From: an uncultured Candidatus Methylacidiphilales bacterium
GTDB taxonomy: Bacteria; Verrucomicrobiota; Verrucomicrobiia; Methylacidiphilales; CALFVM01
Assembly: GCA_937928665.1 (NCBI GenBank)
Contig: CALFVM010000286.1
Location: 1-7,194 of the forward strand
DNA: 7,194 bases
Direction of reading: 5' to 3'
Below are positions 1 to 6,528 of this stretch, piece by piece (position 1 is the stretch's first letter; each line of letters begins with the position of its first letter). The position numbers were made by a program, and so were the translations under genes. The notes below the pieces were generated by a model that saw only the letters and a program-made list of their open reading frames with translations, was not told the origin of the DNA and did not search any database.

Positions 1-1
1 G

Positions 2-766
2 GGGAATCGGGTGACAGTCTCTGACGGCAAAACCTTTCCCAACGACGTCTTTCTGACCGCGGCCGCCGACACCTTTTTCTCGGCCGCAAAAATCCGTCGG
101 GAACCTTTCGGCGTTAGAATCAAAGGGGACGTGCCAAACTCCCGCGGCCTTGGCAGCAGCGTGACCGTCCGGCTCGGACTTCTCCTTGGCTTGAACGAAC
201 GATTCGGGCAGCCGCTCGATTCGGACCAGCTTGCCCGCCTGGTTGTCCGGCTTGAAGGTCATCCTGATAACGTCGCTCCCGCGCTCCTTGGCGGTTTTTG
301 CGCCTGCCTGCCCGAACGATGGTTGCGCACGGAAGTGGGACCGGAACTCCACTGCATCGCCGCCATCCCTTCCACCCCGATGCCGACCCATCACGCCCGC
401 CGCCTTCTACCCCGCCAGGTCAAACGCCCTGACGCCGTTGCCAATCTTCAGGGAGCCGCGTATATCACGGCAGCCTTCTTCAGCCGCGACTACCAGGCAC
501 TCAAGGATGCCTTCGTCGACCAGCTTCACCAACCCTACCGTTCTCCTCTACTCCCAGGTTTTGAGGACGCCCTTGCGGCCGTAAAAGTCATTGGTGCCCT
601 CGGCGGGTTTCTGAGCGGCTCCGGTTCCACCATCATGGCACTCGCCCTCGAACGGCCCAAATCGGTCGCCCGCGTTCTGGCTGATTCTCTTCGCCGGGCC
701 GGTCACCGCAACATCCGCACGGTCATTCTCCACGCCGACAACGTCGGAGCGCATCGAGACGACTGA
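2..766 (+). CDS. thrB: Homoserine kinase, 5'-truncated by the window edge
   Basis: GHMP-family kinase that phosphorylates L-homoserine with ATP to O-phospho-L-homoserine in cytosolic threonine synthesis. The reading frame is open to the left edge; the first visible residues, GNRVTV, fit the strand just after the family's N-terminal motif, so roughly 25-30 residues (P-x-S-x-N-L-G-x-G-F-D) are probably outside. The GTG at 11 is therefore unlikely to be the true start. Numbered from that GTG, the phosphate-binding loop PNSRGLGSS is at 42-50, LEGHPDNVAPALLGGF at 81-96 (its Glu is the expected Mg ligand), the T-x-x-AR-x-x-LP substrate segment near 126-134, HQPYRSPLLPGF at 173-184, and the C-terminal glycine motif LSGSGSTIMAL at 201-211. 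Together these are specific to ThrB rather than other GHMP kinases. One oddity is that Val-Thr-Val follows GLGSS, where small Ala residues are usual. It ends 13 bases before the stop of the convergent purK. Any operon partners (thrA, thrC) would lie to the left. Confidence 0.95.
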   Translation, partial: GNRVTVSDGKTFPNDVFLTAAADTFFSAAKIRREPFGVRIKGDVPNSRGLGSSVTVRLGLLLGLNERFGQPLDSDQLARLVVRLEGHPDNVAPALLGGFCACLPERWLRTEVGPELHCIAAIPSTPMPTHHARRLLPRQVKRPDAVANLQGAAYITAAFFSRDYQALKDAFVDQLHQPYRSPLLPGFEDALAAVKVIGALGGFLSGSGSTIMALALERPKSVARVLADSLRRAGHRNIRTVILHADNVGAHRDD

Positions 767-779
767 CCACCCGGCCCCA

Positions 780-1922
780 TCACCCGCGAGGCTTGGCCAG
801 CCGCGCCTTGATCATCAACGCCTTCTCCAAAGCCTGGGCCGGGTCAGGGTCAAGGACGCAGACATGGCCCATCTTCCGTCCGGGTTTGGCCACCGACTTG
901 CCGTAAAGATGGAGCTTGGCCGACGGTTCATCTAGGACCACCCGCCAATCCGGTTCCCCCGCCGCCCACAAATCACCGAGCAAGTTCACCATAACCACCG
1001 GCGACAGCAACCGGGTCTCTCCCAAAGGCAGATCGCACACCGCCCGGAGCTGCTGCTCAAACTGGCTCGTCACACACGCGTCAAAGGTGTAGTGACCCGA
1101 GTTGTGCGGGCGCGGGGCCAACTCGTTCACCAGGAGGGAACCGTCCCGGCCCAGAAACATCTCCACTGCCAGCAATCCGATCACATCAAGGGCTTCCGCA
1201 ATGGCCCGGGCGATATCCCGGGCGGCGGCCTGCACTTCCGGCCCCAACCTCGCGGGCACGATCGACACATCCAAAATATGGTGCGCGTGGATATTCTCGC
1301 TCACCGGAAACGCCGCAATCTCCCCAGAAGCACTCCGCGCACACACCACTGAAAGTTCCGCCGCAAAATCAATCCACCCTTCCACCACACCAACCGGGCT
1401 GGCGAACCGCTTCCACAGGGCATCCGGATCAGGATCCGTGCCCGGTGCCAGTTTGATCTGCCCCTTGCCGTCATACCCAAAATCAGCCGTCTTCAACACC
1501 GCGGGCAACCCGATTCTCTTTAGTGCCGCACCCAGCTCGCCTGCTGACCGGACGACCGCAAACGGTGCGGTGGGGAATCCGTGCTGGCGCAGGAACTGCT
1601 TTTCACGCTGGCGGTTCTGGCACGTCAACAAAACATGGGGCCCCGGCCGCACCAGCGTTTGCTCCGCCAGCGTGCTCAACGCGGCATGGGGAATGTTCTC
1701 AAACTCAAACGTCACCACCCGCACCCCGGAAACCAACCGTGCAAGTCCGGCTGGATCATCATAGTCAGCGTTGATCTCCACATCGGATACCTGACCGGCC
1801 GGGCACAGCGGCGTTGGCTCCAACGTGTGCACAAAATAGCCCATCCGCCGCGCGGCAATCGCGAACATCCGCCCTAATTGCCCTCCGCCCATCAACCCCA
1901 CCGTGCTTCCCGGGGGAATCAT
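780..1922 (-). CDS. purK: N5-carboxyaminoimidazole ribonucleotide synthase (PurK)
   Basis: ATP-grasp enzyme that joins bicarbonate to AIR with ATP to give N5-CAIR, which PurE then rearranges to CAIR. At 380 residues it is normal length. The N-terminal domain carries the nucleotide-fold motif MGGGQLGRM (11-19) and TFEFENIP (71-78). The ATP-grasp part shows QNRQREKQF (102-110), the glycine loop KTADFGYDGKGQ (144-155), VEGWIDF (180-186), the metal-binding NELAPRPHNSGHYT (266-279) and QFEQQLRAV (287-295). The C-terminal domain has the PurK-type LHLYGK...PGRKMGHVCVL (337-357). The ATG at 1920-1922 overlaps the purE stop in an ATGA and gives the expected N-terminus. No good Shine-Dalgarno precedes it, so translation probably depends on ribosomes finishing purE. 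It is the last gene of the minus-strand block, and no clear terminator is visible after its stop. Confidence 0.97.
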   Translation of the reverse strand: MIPPGSTVGLMGGGQLGRMFAIAARRMGYFVHTLEPTPLCPAGQVSDVEINADYDDPAGLARLVSGVRVVTFEFENIPHAALSTLAEQTLVRPGPHVLLTCQNRQREKQFLRQHGFPTAPFAVVRSAGELGAALKRIGLPAVLKTADFGYDGKGQIKLAPGTDPDPDALWKRFASPVGVVEGWIDFAAELSVVCARSASGEIAAFPVSENIHAHHILDVSIVPARLGPEVQAAARDIARAIAEALDVIGLLAVEMFLGRDGSLLVNELAPRPHNSGHYTFDACVTSQFEQQLRAVCDLPLGETRLLSPVVMVNLLGDLWAAGEPDWRVVLDEPSAKLHLYGKSVAKPGRKMGHVCVLDPDPAQALEKALMIKARLAKPRG

Positions 1923-2407
1923 ACCGACGTGCGCATCACTTCCAACGTCTGATGCTCCCGGAACTCGTCCAAGGCCCGCGCCAGAGCCGGATCATTCCCC
2001 GCCAACATCCCCACCGCAAAGAGTGCCGCGTTCTTTGCCCCAGCCGCACCAATCGCAAAGGTCGCCACCGGCACCCCCGCCGGCATTTGCACAATGGATA
2101 GTAAACTGTCCACACCCCGGAGCACTTTCGACTCCACCGGCACCCCCAGAACGGGAAGGGGAGTCAGGGCCGCTGTCATCCCCGGCAAATGCGCGGCTCC
2201 CCCCGCCGCGGCAATTAAACACCGCAACCCACGCTTCCGGGCAGAGGTTGCGTAGTCATACAACAACTGCGGCGTCCGATGCGCGCTCACCACACGCTTC
2301 TCAAACGGCACCGAAAACTCTTCCAAAATCTTCGCAGCACTTTCCAGCGTCGGCCAATCAGAGCTGCTTCCCATAATGAGGCCCACCAGGGGCGATCCCG
2401 CAGTCAT
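1919..2407 (-). CDS. purE: N5-CAIR mutase (PurE, class I)
   Basis: Catalytic partner of PurK: moves the carboxylate of N5-CAIR from N5 to C4 to give CAIR in de novo purine synthesis. The protein is 162 residues from the chosen ATG, typical for class I PurE. Visible motifs are VGLIMGSSSDWPT (8-20, phosphate/ribose binding), SAHRTP (41-46, with the active-site His at 43), AAAGGAAHLPGM (66-77), GVPVESK (88-94) and GVDSLLSIVQMP (98-109). The adjacent purK supports the N5-CAIR route over the one-step AIR carboxylase route of class II PurE. The frame extends upstream to a GTG at 2456-2458 (179 residues), but the extra residues are not PurE-like; the ATG at 2405-2407 gives the family start. A GGAG lies only one base from this ATG, too close for a normal ribosome binding site. 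Its TGA overlaps the purK ATG by four bases. Confidence 0.96.
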   Translation of the reverse strand: MTAGSPLVGLIMGSSSDWPTLESAAKILEEFSVPFEKRVVSAHRTPQLLYDYATSARKRGLRCLIAAAGGAAHLPGMTAALTPLPVLGVPVESKVLRGVDSLLSIVQMPAGVPVATFAIGAAGAKNAALFAVGMLAGNDPALARALDEFREHQTLEVMRTSV

Positions 2408-2415
2408 GCTCCAAA

Positions 2416-2444
2416 ATTCTAACGGGCATCGGCCCGAACTCCAA
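2416..2444 (-). promoter_or_regulatory. Possible weak promoter for purEK in the recJ-purE gap
   Basis: Read on the minus strand, TTGGAG (2439-2444) and TAGAAT (2416-2421) are separated by 17 bases. The -10 box matches the sigma-70 consensus at 5 of 6 positions and the -35 box at 3 of 6. Only eight bases separate the -10 box from the purE ATG, so a transcript from here would be leaderless or nearly so. Such boxes arise by chance often, and the overlapping GC hairpin may matter instead; this is a weak call. Confidence 0.25.
2423..2436 (-). other. Small GC-rich hairpin in the recJ-purE gap
   Basis: A perfect inverted repeat with 5-bp arms (CGGGC and GCCCG) around a 4-base loop. In the minus-strand transcript it is followed at once by TTAGAATTTT and then the purE start region. 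The stem is short for an intrinsic terminator and the T tract is interrupted, so a strong stop is unlikely. It could be a weak attenuator, or it could hold the purE start region in RNA structure. It lies between the two boxes of the possible promoter. Confidence 0.35.
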
Positions 2445-2447
2445 GCC

Positions 2448-2462
2448 GAGAGTGACACTCTC
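2448..2462. other. 7-bp perfect dyad after recJ
   Basis: GAGAGTG and CACTCTC flank a single A at 2455, giving a 15-base near-palindrome in the recJ-purE gap, upstream of the possible purE promoter. As RNA it could fold only as a 6-bp stem with a 3-base loop. As DNA it has the symmetry of a dimeric repressor site. It does not resemble the E. coli PurR operator (ACGCAAACGTTTGCGT type). Only one copy was noticed. Confidence 0.35.
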
Positions 2463-2479
2463 TCCCGCTTTCGCCTCTG

Positions 2480-4171
2480 TCAAACCGCACCCGACGAACG
2501 CCAGTCCAACAGTCGGAATCCGGGGCGGTCCGTGAACTGGTCCCATTCCCAAAAACCGACCACATCAAAAGGCTCGGCCGGCTGGGCCCGTGACCCGAAT
2601 CCGAACCCGACCGCGTCAAACTCCGTCCGGTCATTTCCCAGCGTCATTTTCAAATGATTCCTGCCAAACGTGCGCGGACCTGTCACAAAACGCAAACCCT
2701 CCACCCACAAGACGGGCGTCGGATTCTTCTGACCAAACGGTTCCAATTTTCCAAGACCCAGAGCAAGAGCTTCCGTCAGGCCGTGGGCCGGCAGCCGAAT
2801 ATCCACCCGCAACGTTTCGCGATAGGCCGATTCCGGACTATTCGTGTCCAACCATTGGTTAAGGTCTCGCCGGAATTCATCAATCCGCCCCGCGTCAATC
2901 TCCAGCCCGCTGGCGACCGCGTGCCCACCAAACTTCTTTAAATGTTGTGAACACCCGCGCAAACCGTCCATCAACGAAAAGCCTTCAATCCCCCGCGCAC
3001 TCCCCTTGCCGTGCCCGCTCGGGTCAATCGCAATGACAATCGCCGGACGATAAAACATCTTGGAAAGCCGGGACGCCACGATACCGACCACTCCCTGATG
3101 CCAGTTGGGCGAGGCTACGACAATGCAACGGTCCCGGGCCGGATCAAAGACAGCAGCCAACATCTCTTCGGCCTCCTCGACTGCCCGTTGCTCAAGATCC
3201 TGCCGGTGCCGATTGAACCCTTCCAACTCCCTGGCCAGGGCCTGCGCCCGGCTGCGGTCCCCCGTGACCAGCAACTCAAAACCGAGAGCAGCCGCCGCCA
3301 CTCGACCCGAAGCGTTCAGACGCGGCCCGAGAACAAAGCCCAGAGTCGCCGGAGTCGGCGGTCGACGCAGCCCGGCCGTCTGCATCAATTCTTTCAGACC
3401 CACATGCGTGGTCATCGGCATCCGCTTGAGTCCCTGGTAAACCAAAATCCGATTGTCCCCTTCCAGCGGCACCAAATCCGCCACGGTGCCCAGGGCCACC
3501 AGATCAAGAATCTCCTTCAGATCAAAGTGCTTCGGTTCGCCGCGCAACTTCAGCAACGCATGGCAGAATTTGAACGCAAGCCCTACCGTGGCAAGATACC
3601 GGTCGGTTTTGCCCCGCTGCGGGTTGACCAGCGCACAGCACGTGGGCAGTTCCTCGGTCAACTCATGGTGATCAATGATGATCGCATCAATCCCCCGGTC
3701 GGCCAATGACCGCATTTCGGCAATGCTCGTCGTCCCGCAATCCAGCGCGATAAACAGACCTGGCCCCGGCCCGCTCCCCACGGCCCGCTCAATCCCGCTG
3801 AACGAGACCCCATAGCCTTCGCTTAACCGCTCCGGCTGAAACGCGGTCACCCGCCCACCCAGCCTGGTGAGAAACCGGTAGAGCACCGCGCAGCTGGTCA
3901 TTCCATCCACGTCATAATCCGAGTAGAGGAGGATCGGCTCCTGGTCCCTCAACGCCCGTTCCACCCGGGCCACCGCTGGACGGATATCCGGCAACCGGAG
4001 CGGGTCACACAGCCGGGACAGGCGGGGCTCAAGAAAATGTTGTTGTTGCTCGGGCGTCTCCAGGCCACGCTGAACCAACAGCGTTTCCACAATCGCTTCA
4101 GGTTCAAACCCGTCAGGCTGGAGACCCTCAACCAACACCCAGCGCCGCGAGGTTTCGCCCGTCGGTGCCAT
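2480..4171 (-). CDS. recJ: Single-stranded-DNA-specific 5'-3' exonuclease RecJ
   Basis: DHH-family nuclease that degrades single-stranded DNA 5' to 3' in recombinational repair, mismatch repair and base excision repair, using Mn/Mg. At 563 residues it is close to E. coli RecJ (about 577). Catalytic motifs appear in order: SDYDVDGMTS (84-93; the family usually has Gly before DYDVDG), LDCGTTS (143-149), the DHH motif IIIDHHE (164-170), and LGTVADLVPLEGDNR (227-241). The DHHA1 part follows with LGPRLNASGRV (281-291), WHQGVVGIVASRL (357-369), GSARGIEGFSL (390-400) and FGGHAVASGL (414-423). The last 110 residues or so match the RecJ OB-fold region, with LEPFGQKNP near 476-484. All expected metal-binding Asp and His residues are present, so it should be active. 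The start ATG shares one base with the secDF stop (TAATG), suggesting translational coupling. The nearest purine-rich stretch, GAGG, is about 13 bases upstream, too far to be a good Shine-Dalgarno. Confidence 0.97.
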   Translation of the reverse strand: MAPTGETSRRWVLVEGLQPDGFEPEAIVETLLVQRGLETPEQQQHFLEPRLSRLCDPLRLPDIRPAVARVERALRDQEPILLYSDYDVDGMTSCAVLYRFLTRLGGRVTAFQPERLSEGYGVSFSGIERAVGSGPGPGLFIALDCGTTSIAEMRSLADRGIDAIIIDHHELTEELPTCCALVNPQRGKTDRYLATVGLAFKFCHALLKLRGEPKHFDLKEILDLVALGTVADLVPLEGDNRILVYQGLKRMPMTTHVGLKELMQTAGLRRPPTPATLGFVLGPRLNASGRVAAAALGFELLVTGDRSRAQALARELEGFNRHRQDLEQRAVEEAEEMLAAVFDPARDRCIVVASPNWHQGVVGIVASRLSKMFYRPAIVIAIDPSGHGKGSARGIEGFSLMDGLRGCSQHLKKFGGHAVASGLEIDAGRIDEFRRDLNQWLDTNSPESAYRETLRVDIRLPAHGLTEALALGLGKLEPFGQKNPTPVLWVEGLRFVTGPRTFGRNHLKMTLGNDRTEFDAVGFGFGSRAQPAEPFDVVGFWEWDQFTDRPGFRLLDWRSSGAV

Positions 4172-6492
4172 TACTGGGTAAGAGCCTCGGCCGTGTGGGC
4201 GGTCGCTCGGCGACGCTTGCTGAACATCAACACAATCGGACTGGCGACAAAGATCGATGAATAGGTCCCGACCGTAATCCCGATAAGCAAGACCAACGCA
4301 AAGTCATTGATCGCCACACCCCCGAACAAGAAGAGAGCAAGCACCGCCAGTAACGTTGTGCCGGAGGTCAGCAAGGTTCGGCTCAGGGTTGCGTTAATTG
4401 AGTGGTTCACCACTTCCTCGAATCGCTCCTTGCTCTCCCCTTTTAGTCCTTCCCGAATCCGGTCGAACACCACAATGGTGTCATTAATCGAATAACCGGC
4501 CACGGTGAGAACCGCTCCCACCACGGGCAATGAGAACTCCCGCCCCAACAGCGTGAAAATACCCAAGGTCACCACCACATCGTGGACCAGCGCGGCAATT
4601 GCCCCAGTTGCAAATGAAACCTCAAACCGGACCATCACATAGAAAAAGATTCCAATGATCCCCAACAGAATTGCCGTGAACGCCTTCTGCTTGAACTCAC
4701 CCCCAATCACGGCTTGGACCCGGTCCAGGCTCAGCCGCCGGAACCCGGCATCGGGAAACTCCTTTTCAAGGGCTGTCTGAGCGACTTCACCTTGCTCGAA
4801 GGGCACTCTCAGGGTGACAACATGATCCTCACCGGTCAGACTGTCCTGGTATTGCAGACGCGCTCCACCCCCAACCACCCGCAAGACTTCGTTCTCCGGT
4901 ACCCGCTGATCATAGGCCAGAATCAGGAGGTCGCCCCCGGCAAAATCCACCCCGTAAACCGAACTGCCGCGCTGGGCCCATGAACCAATCGAGATGAGAA
5001 CCAACAGGCCGGACAAGGCCAGCCCGGCCGTCTTGATTCCCATGAAGTTATAGTTGGAATCACGGAAAATCTGAACCATCGACAACTTCGACATCACCGG
5101 CATCCCGGCCGTCCACTCGAAACAGGCCCGCGTGACCACCAAAGCGGAAAACAAGCTCGCCAGAATCCCCAGACAGAGGACCACCGCAAAACCCTGGATT
5201 GCTCCCGTGCCCTGCCAGAACATGATGATCGCGGCAATCAACGTGGTCACATTAGCGTCCATGATCGAGCTGAACGCTTTGTCAAACCCGGCCTGCACTG
5301 CCGCCCACGTCGGCTTACCCGCCCGCAGTTCCTCCGCAATCCGCTCGAAAATCAGCACATTGGCATCCACGGCCATCCCAATCGTCAGGATGATCCCCGC
5401 CACCCCGGGAAGCGTCAGGGTGAACCCGAATTGGGCCAACAACCCGAGGAGAATCACCAAATTCAGCAGCAATGCAAACACGGCAAACGCGCCGATTGTC
5501 CGGTAGAAAACCAGCATGAAGACCACCACCGCTCCAAAACCAATCATCGCCGCCCGAAACCCGTCCCGCACCGACGCCGCGCCCAGGGTCGGGTCCACCC
5601 CGCGTTCGTCCACAATCGCCACAGGCGTCTCAAGCGGATTCTCCAAAATACTGGCGAGTTCCTGAGCATCAGCTGCCGTCATGTTCCCGCCGGAAATCAC
5701 GCACTGACCGTAAATCGGTCCCTTAATTTCGGGTGCTGAGCGCACCTCGCCGTCCAGAACGATCGCCAGATTACGCCCCACATTCTCCTCGGTTAGACGC
5801 CCAAAAAGACGCGCCCCCTCCGGCGTAAAAGTGATCGTGACTTCCGGGCGGCCCAACTGGTCCTGCGTCCGCCGAGCCCGTTCCACATACCGTCCGCCCA
5901 TGTCTGCCCGCTTCCTTACAATGATCGAAGAGCGGTCCTCTCCTCCTTTTTCTCCCCGACCCACCATCTGCAGAATTTCATAGTCGAACGGCAGGATCGC
6001 CGTGCCCGCGCTGATCTCACGTAAAAGTTGCGCCGACTCCGGATGAACCAACTTGAACTCCAGCTTGGCCACCCGCTGCAGAATTGCCCGATACCCCGCT
6101 TTTTCCGCCTCGCTGATGCCGGGAATCTGAACAATAATTCGATTATCTCCCATGGGCTGAATGACCGGCTCAGCCACCCCCAACCGGTCCACTCGGCGCC
6201 GAATTTGTCCCACCGCCTGATCCAAAGCCTCCGGCGTTGGGTTGCCCGCCAGCTCAATGATGAACTGGGTGCCACCCCGCAGATCAATACCCGGATTTAA
6301 GTTAACCGGCCAGCCTCCCTCCGAACGTTCTCCGGTCACCGGCGGGCCGAACAGCGACCAACCGCAAATAAACAAAAGGCTGGCCGTGAGCCCAGTAGCC
6401 ACCTTCTTCCGTGTCTGGCTTGCATGGGTGATCAGATACCAAATAAACAGCCCGAGGAAGGCGAAGGAAACAATCAGGAGAACCGTGTTCAT
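4171..6492 (-). CDS. secDF: Fused protein translocase subunit SecDF
   Basis: RND-type inner-membrane protein that uses the proton gradient to help pull exported proteins through SecYEG. SecD and SecF, usually separate, are one 773-residue chain. The SecD half has a first helix near 32-48, then the P1 domain starting with GIDLRGGTQF (68-77) and ending with SGGNMTAADAQELA (267-280), and five helices between about 313 and 453. The SecF half starts near 470, with VDFAGGDLL (515-523), the P4 domain (about 505-600) and five helices (about 604-753), then a basic cytosolic tail. The proton-path residues of the family appear present: Asp376 in GMAVDANVLIFERI, Asp671 in YSINDTIVVFDRIRE and Arg705 in NATLSRT. 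Unusually, a further hydrophobic stretch (about 2-21) precedes the normal first SecD helix, separated from it by a basic loop (HASQTRKK). The ATG at 6490-6492 is the only usable start: an in-frame stop lies at 6514-6516, no other ATG/GTG/TTG is in between, and the next Met is residue 114. No clear ribosome binding site precedes it. Confidence 0.97.
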   Translation of the reverse strand: MNTVLLIVSFAFLGLFIWYLITHASQTRKKVATGLTASLLFICGWSLFGPPVTGERSEGGWPVNLNPGIDLRGGTQFIIELAGNPTPEALDQAVGQIRRRVDRLGVAEPVIQPMGDNRIIVQIPGISEAEKAGYRAILQRVAKLEFKLVHPESAQLLREISAGTAILPFDYEILQMVGRGEKGGEDRSSIIVRKRADMGGRYVERARRTQDQLGRPEVTITFTPEGARLFGRLTEENVGRNLAIVLDGEVRSAPEIKGPIYGQCVISGGNMTAADAQELASILENPLETPVAIVDERGVDPTLGAASVRDGFRAAMIGFGAVVVFMLVFYRTIGAFAVFALLLNLVILLGLLAQFGFTLTLPGVAGIILTIGMAVDANVLIFERIAEELRAGKPTWAAVQAGFDKAFSSIMDANVTTLIAAIIMFWQGTGAIQGFAVVLCLGILASLFSALVVTRACFEWTAGMPVMSKLSMVQIFRDSNYNFMGIKTAGLALSGLLVLISIGSWAQRGSSVYGVDFAGGDLLILAYDQRVPENEVLRVVGGGARLQYQDSLTGEDHVVTLRVPFEQGEVAQTALEKEFPDAGFRRLSLDRVQAVIGGEFKQKAFTAILLGIIGIFFYVMVRFEVSFATGAIAALVHDVVVTLGIFTLLGREFSLPVVGAVLTVAGYSINDTIVVFDRIREGLKGESKERFEEVVNHSINATLSRTLLTSGTTLLAVLALFLFGGVAINDFALVLLIGITVGTYSSIFVASPIVLMFSKRRRATAHTAEALTQ

Positions 6493-6510
6493 GAAAGCGA
6501 TGCAGGCAGA

Positions 6511-6524
6511 CGGCTAAGCAGCCG
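6511..6524 (-). other. Small hairpin between yajC and secDF
   Basis: A perfect inverted repeat with 5-bp arms (CGGCT and AGCCG) and a 4-base loop, occupying much of the 36-base yajC-secDF gap. The yajC stop codon is four bases before it and the secDF start 18 bases after it in the transcript. No T tract follows, so it is not an intrinsic terminator. It could affect mRNA stability or ribosome loading on secDF, or be chance in GC-rich DNA. Confidence 0.3.
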
Positions 6525-6528
6525 AGGG

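Noticed and set aside
735..747. Terminator hairpin at the end of thrB
   Set aside because: The 5-bp stem is within the coding region and no T-rich tract follows, so it does not qualify as an intrinsic terminator.
1102..1764. 220-residue open frame on the + strand opposite purK
   Set aside because: Antisense to PurK ATP-grasp motifs, with low-complexity Ser/Pro/Arg/Thr composition and no family resemblance.
1903..2376. 157-residue open frame on the + strand opposite purE
   Set aside because: Pro/Ser/His-rich shadow of the PurE reading frame, with no recognisable motif.
1919..2458. Longer PurE starting at GTG 2456-2458
   Set aside because: The 17 added residues do not match the PurE N-terminus; ATG 2405-2407 puts the VGLIMGSSSDW motif at the normal distance from the start.
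3011..3709. 232-residue open frame on the + strand opposite recJ
   Set aside because: It lies wholly antisense to well-conserved RecJ motifs, shows no recognisable domain, and its composition (many Arg, Pro, Gln, His) is that of a reversed GC-rich gene.
6493..6528. A VemP-like secretion-monitor arrest peptide upstream of secDF
   Set aside because: The gap is only 36 bases and yajC directly precedes it; there is no small secreted reading frame with an arrest-like C-terminus.
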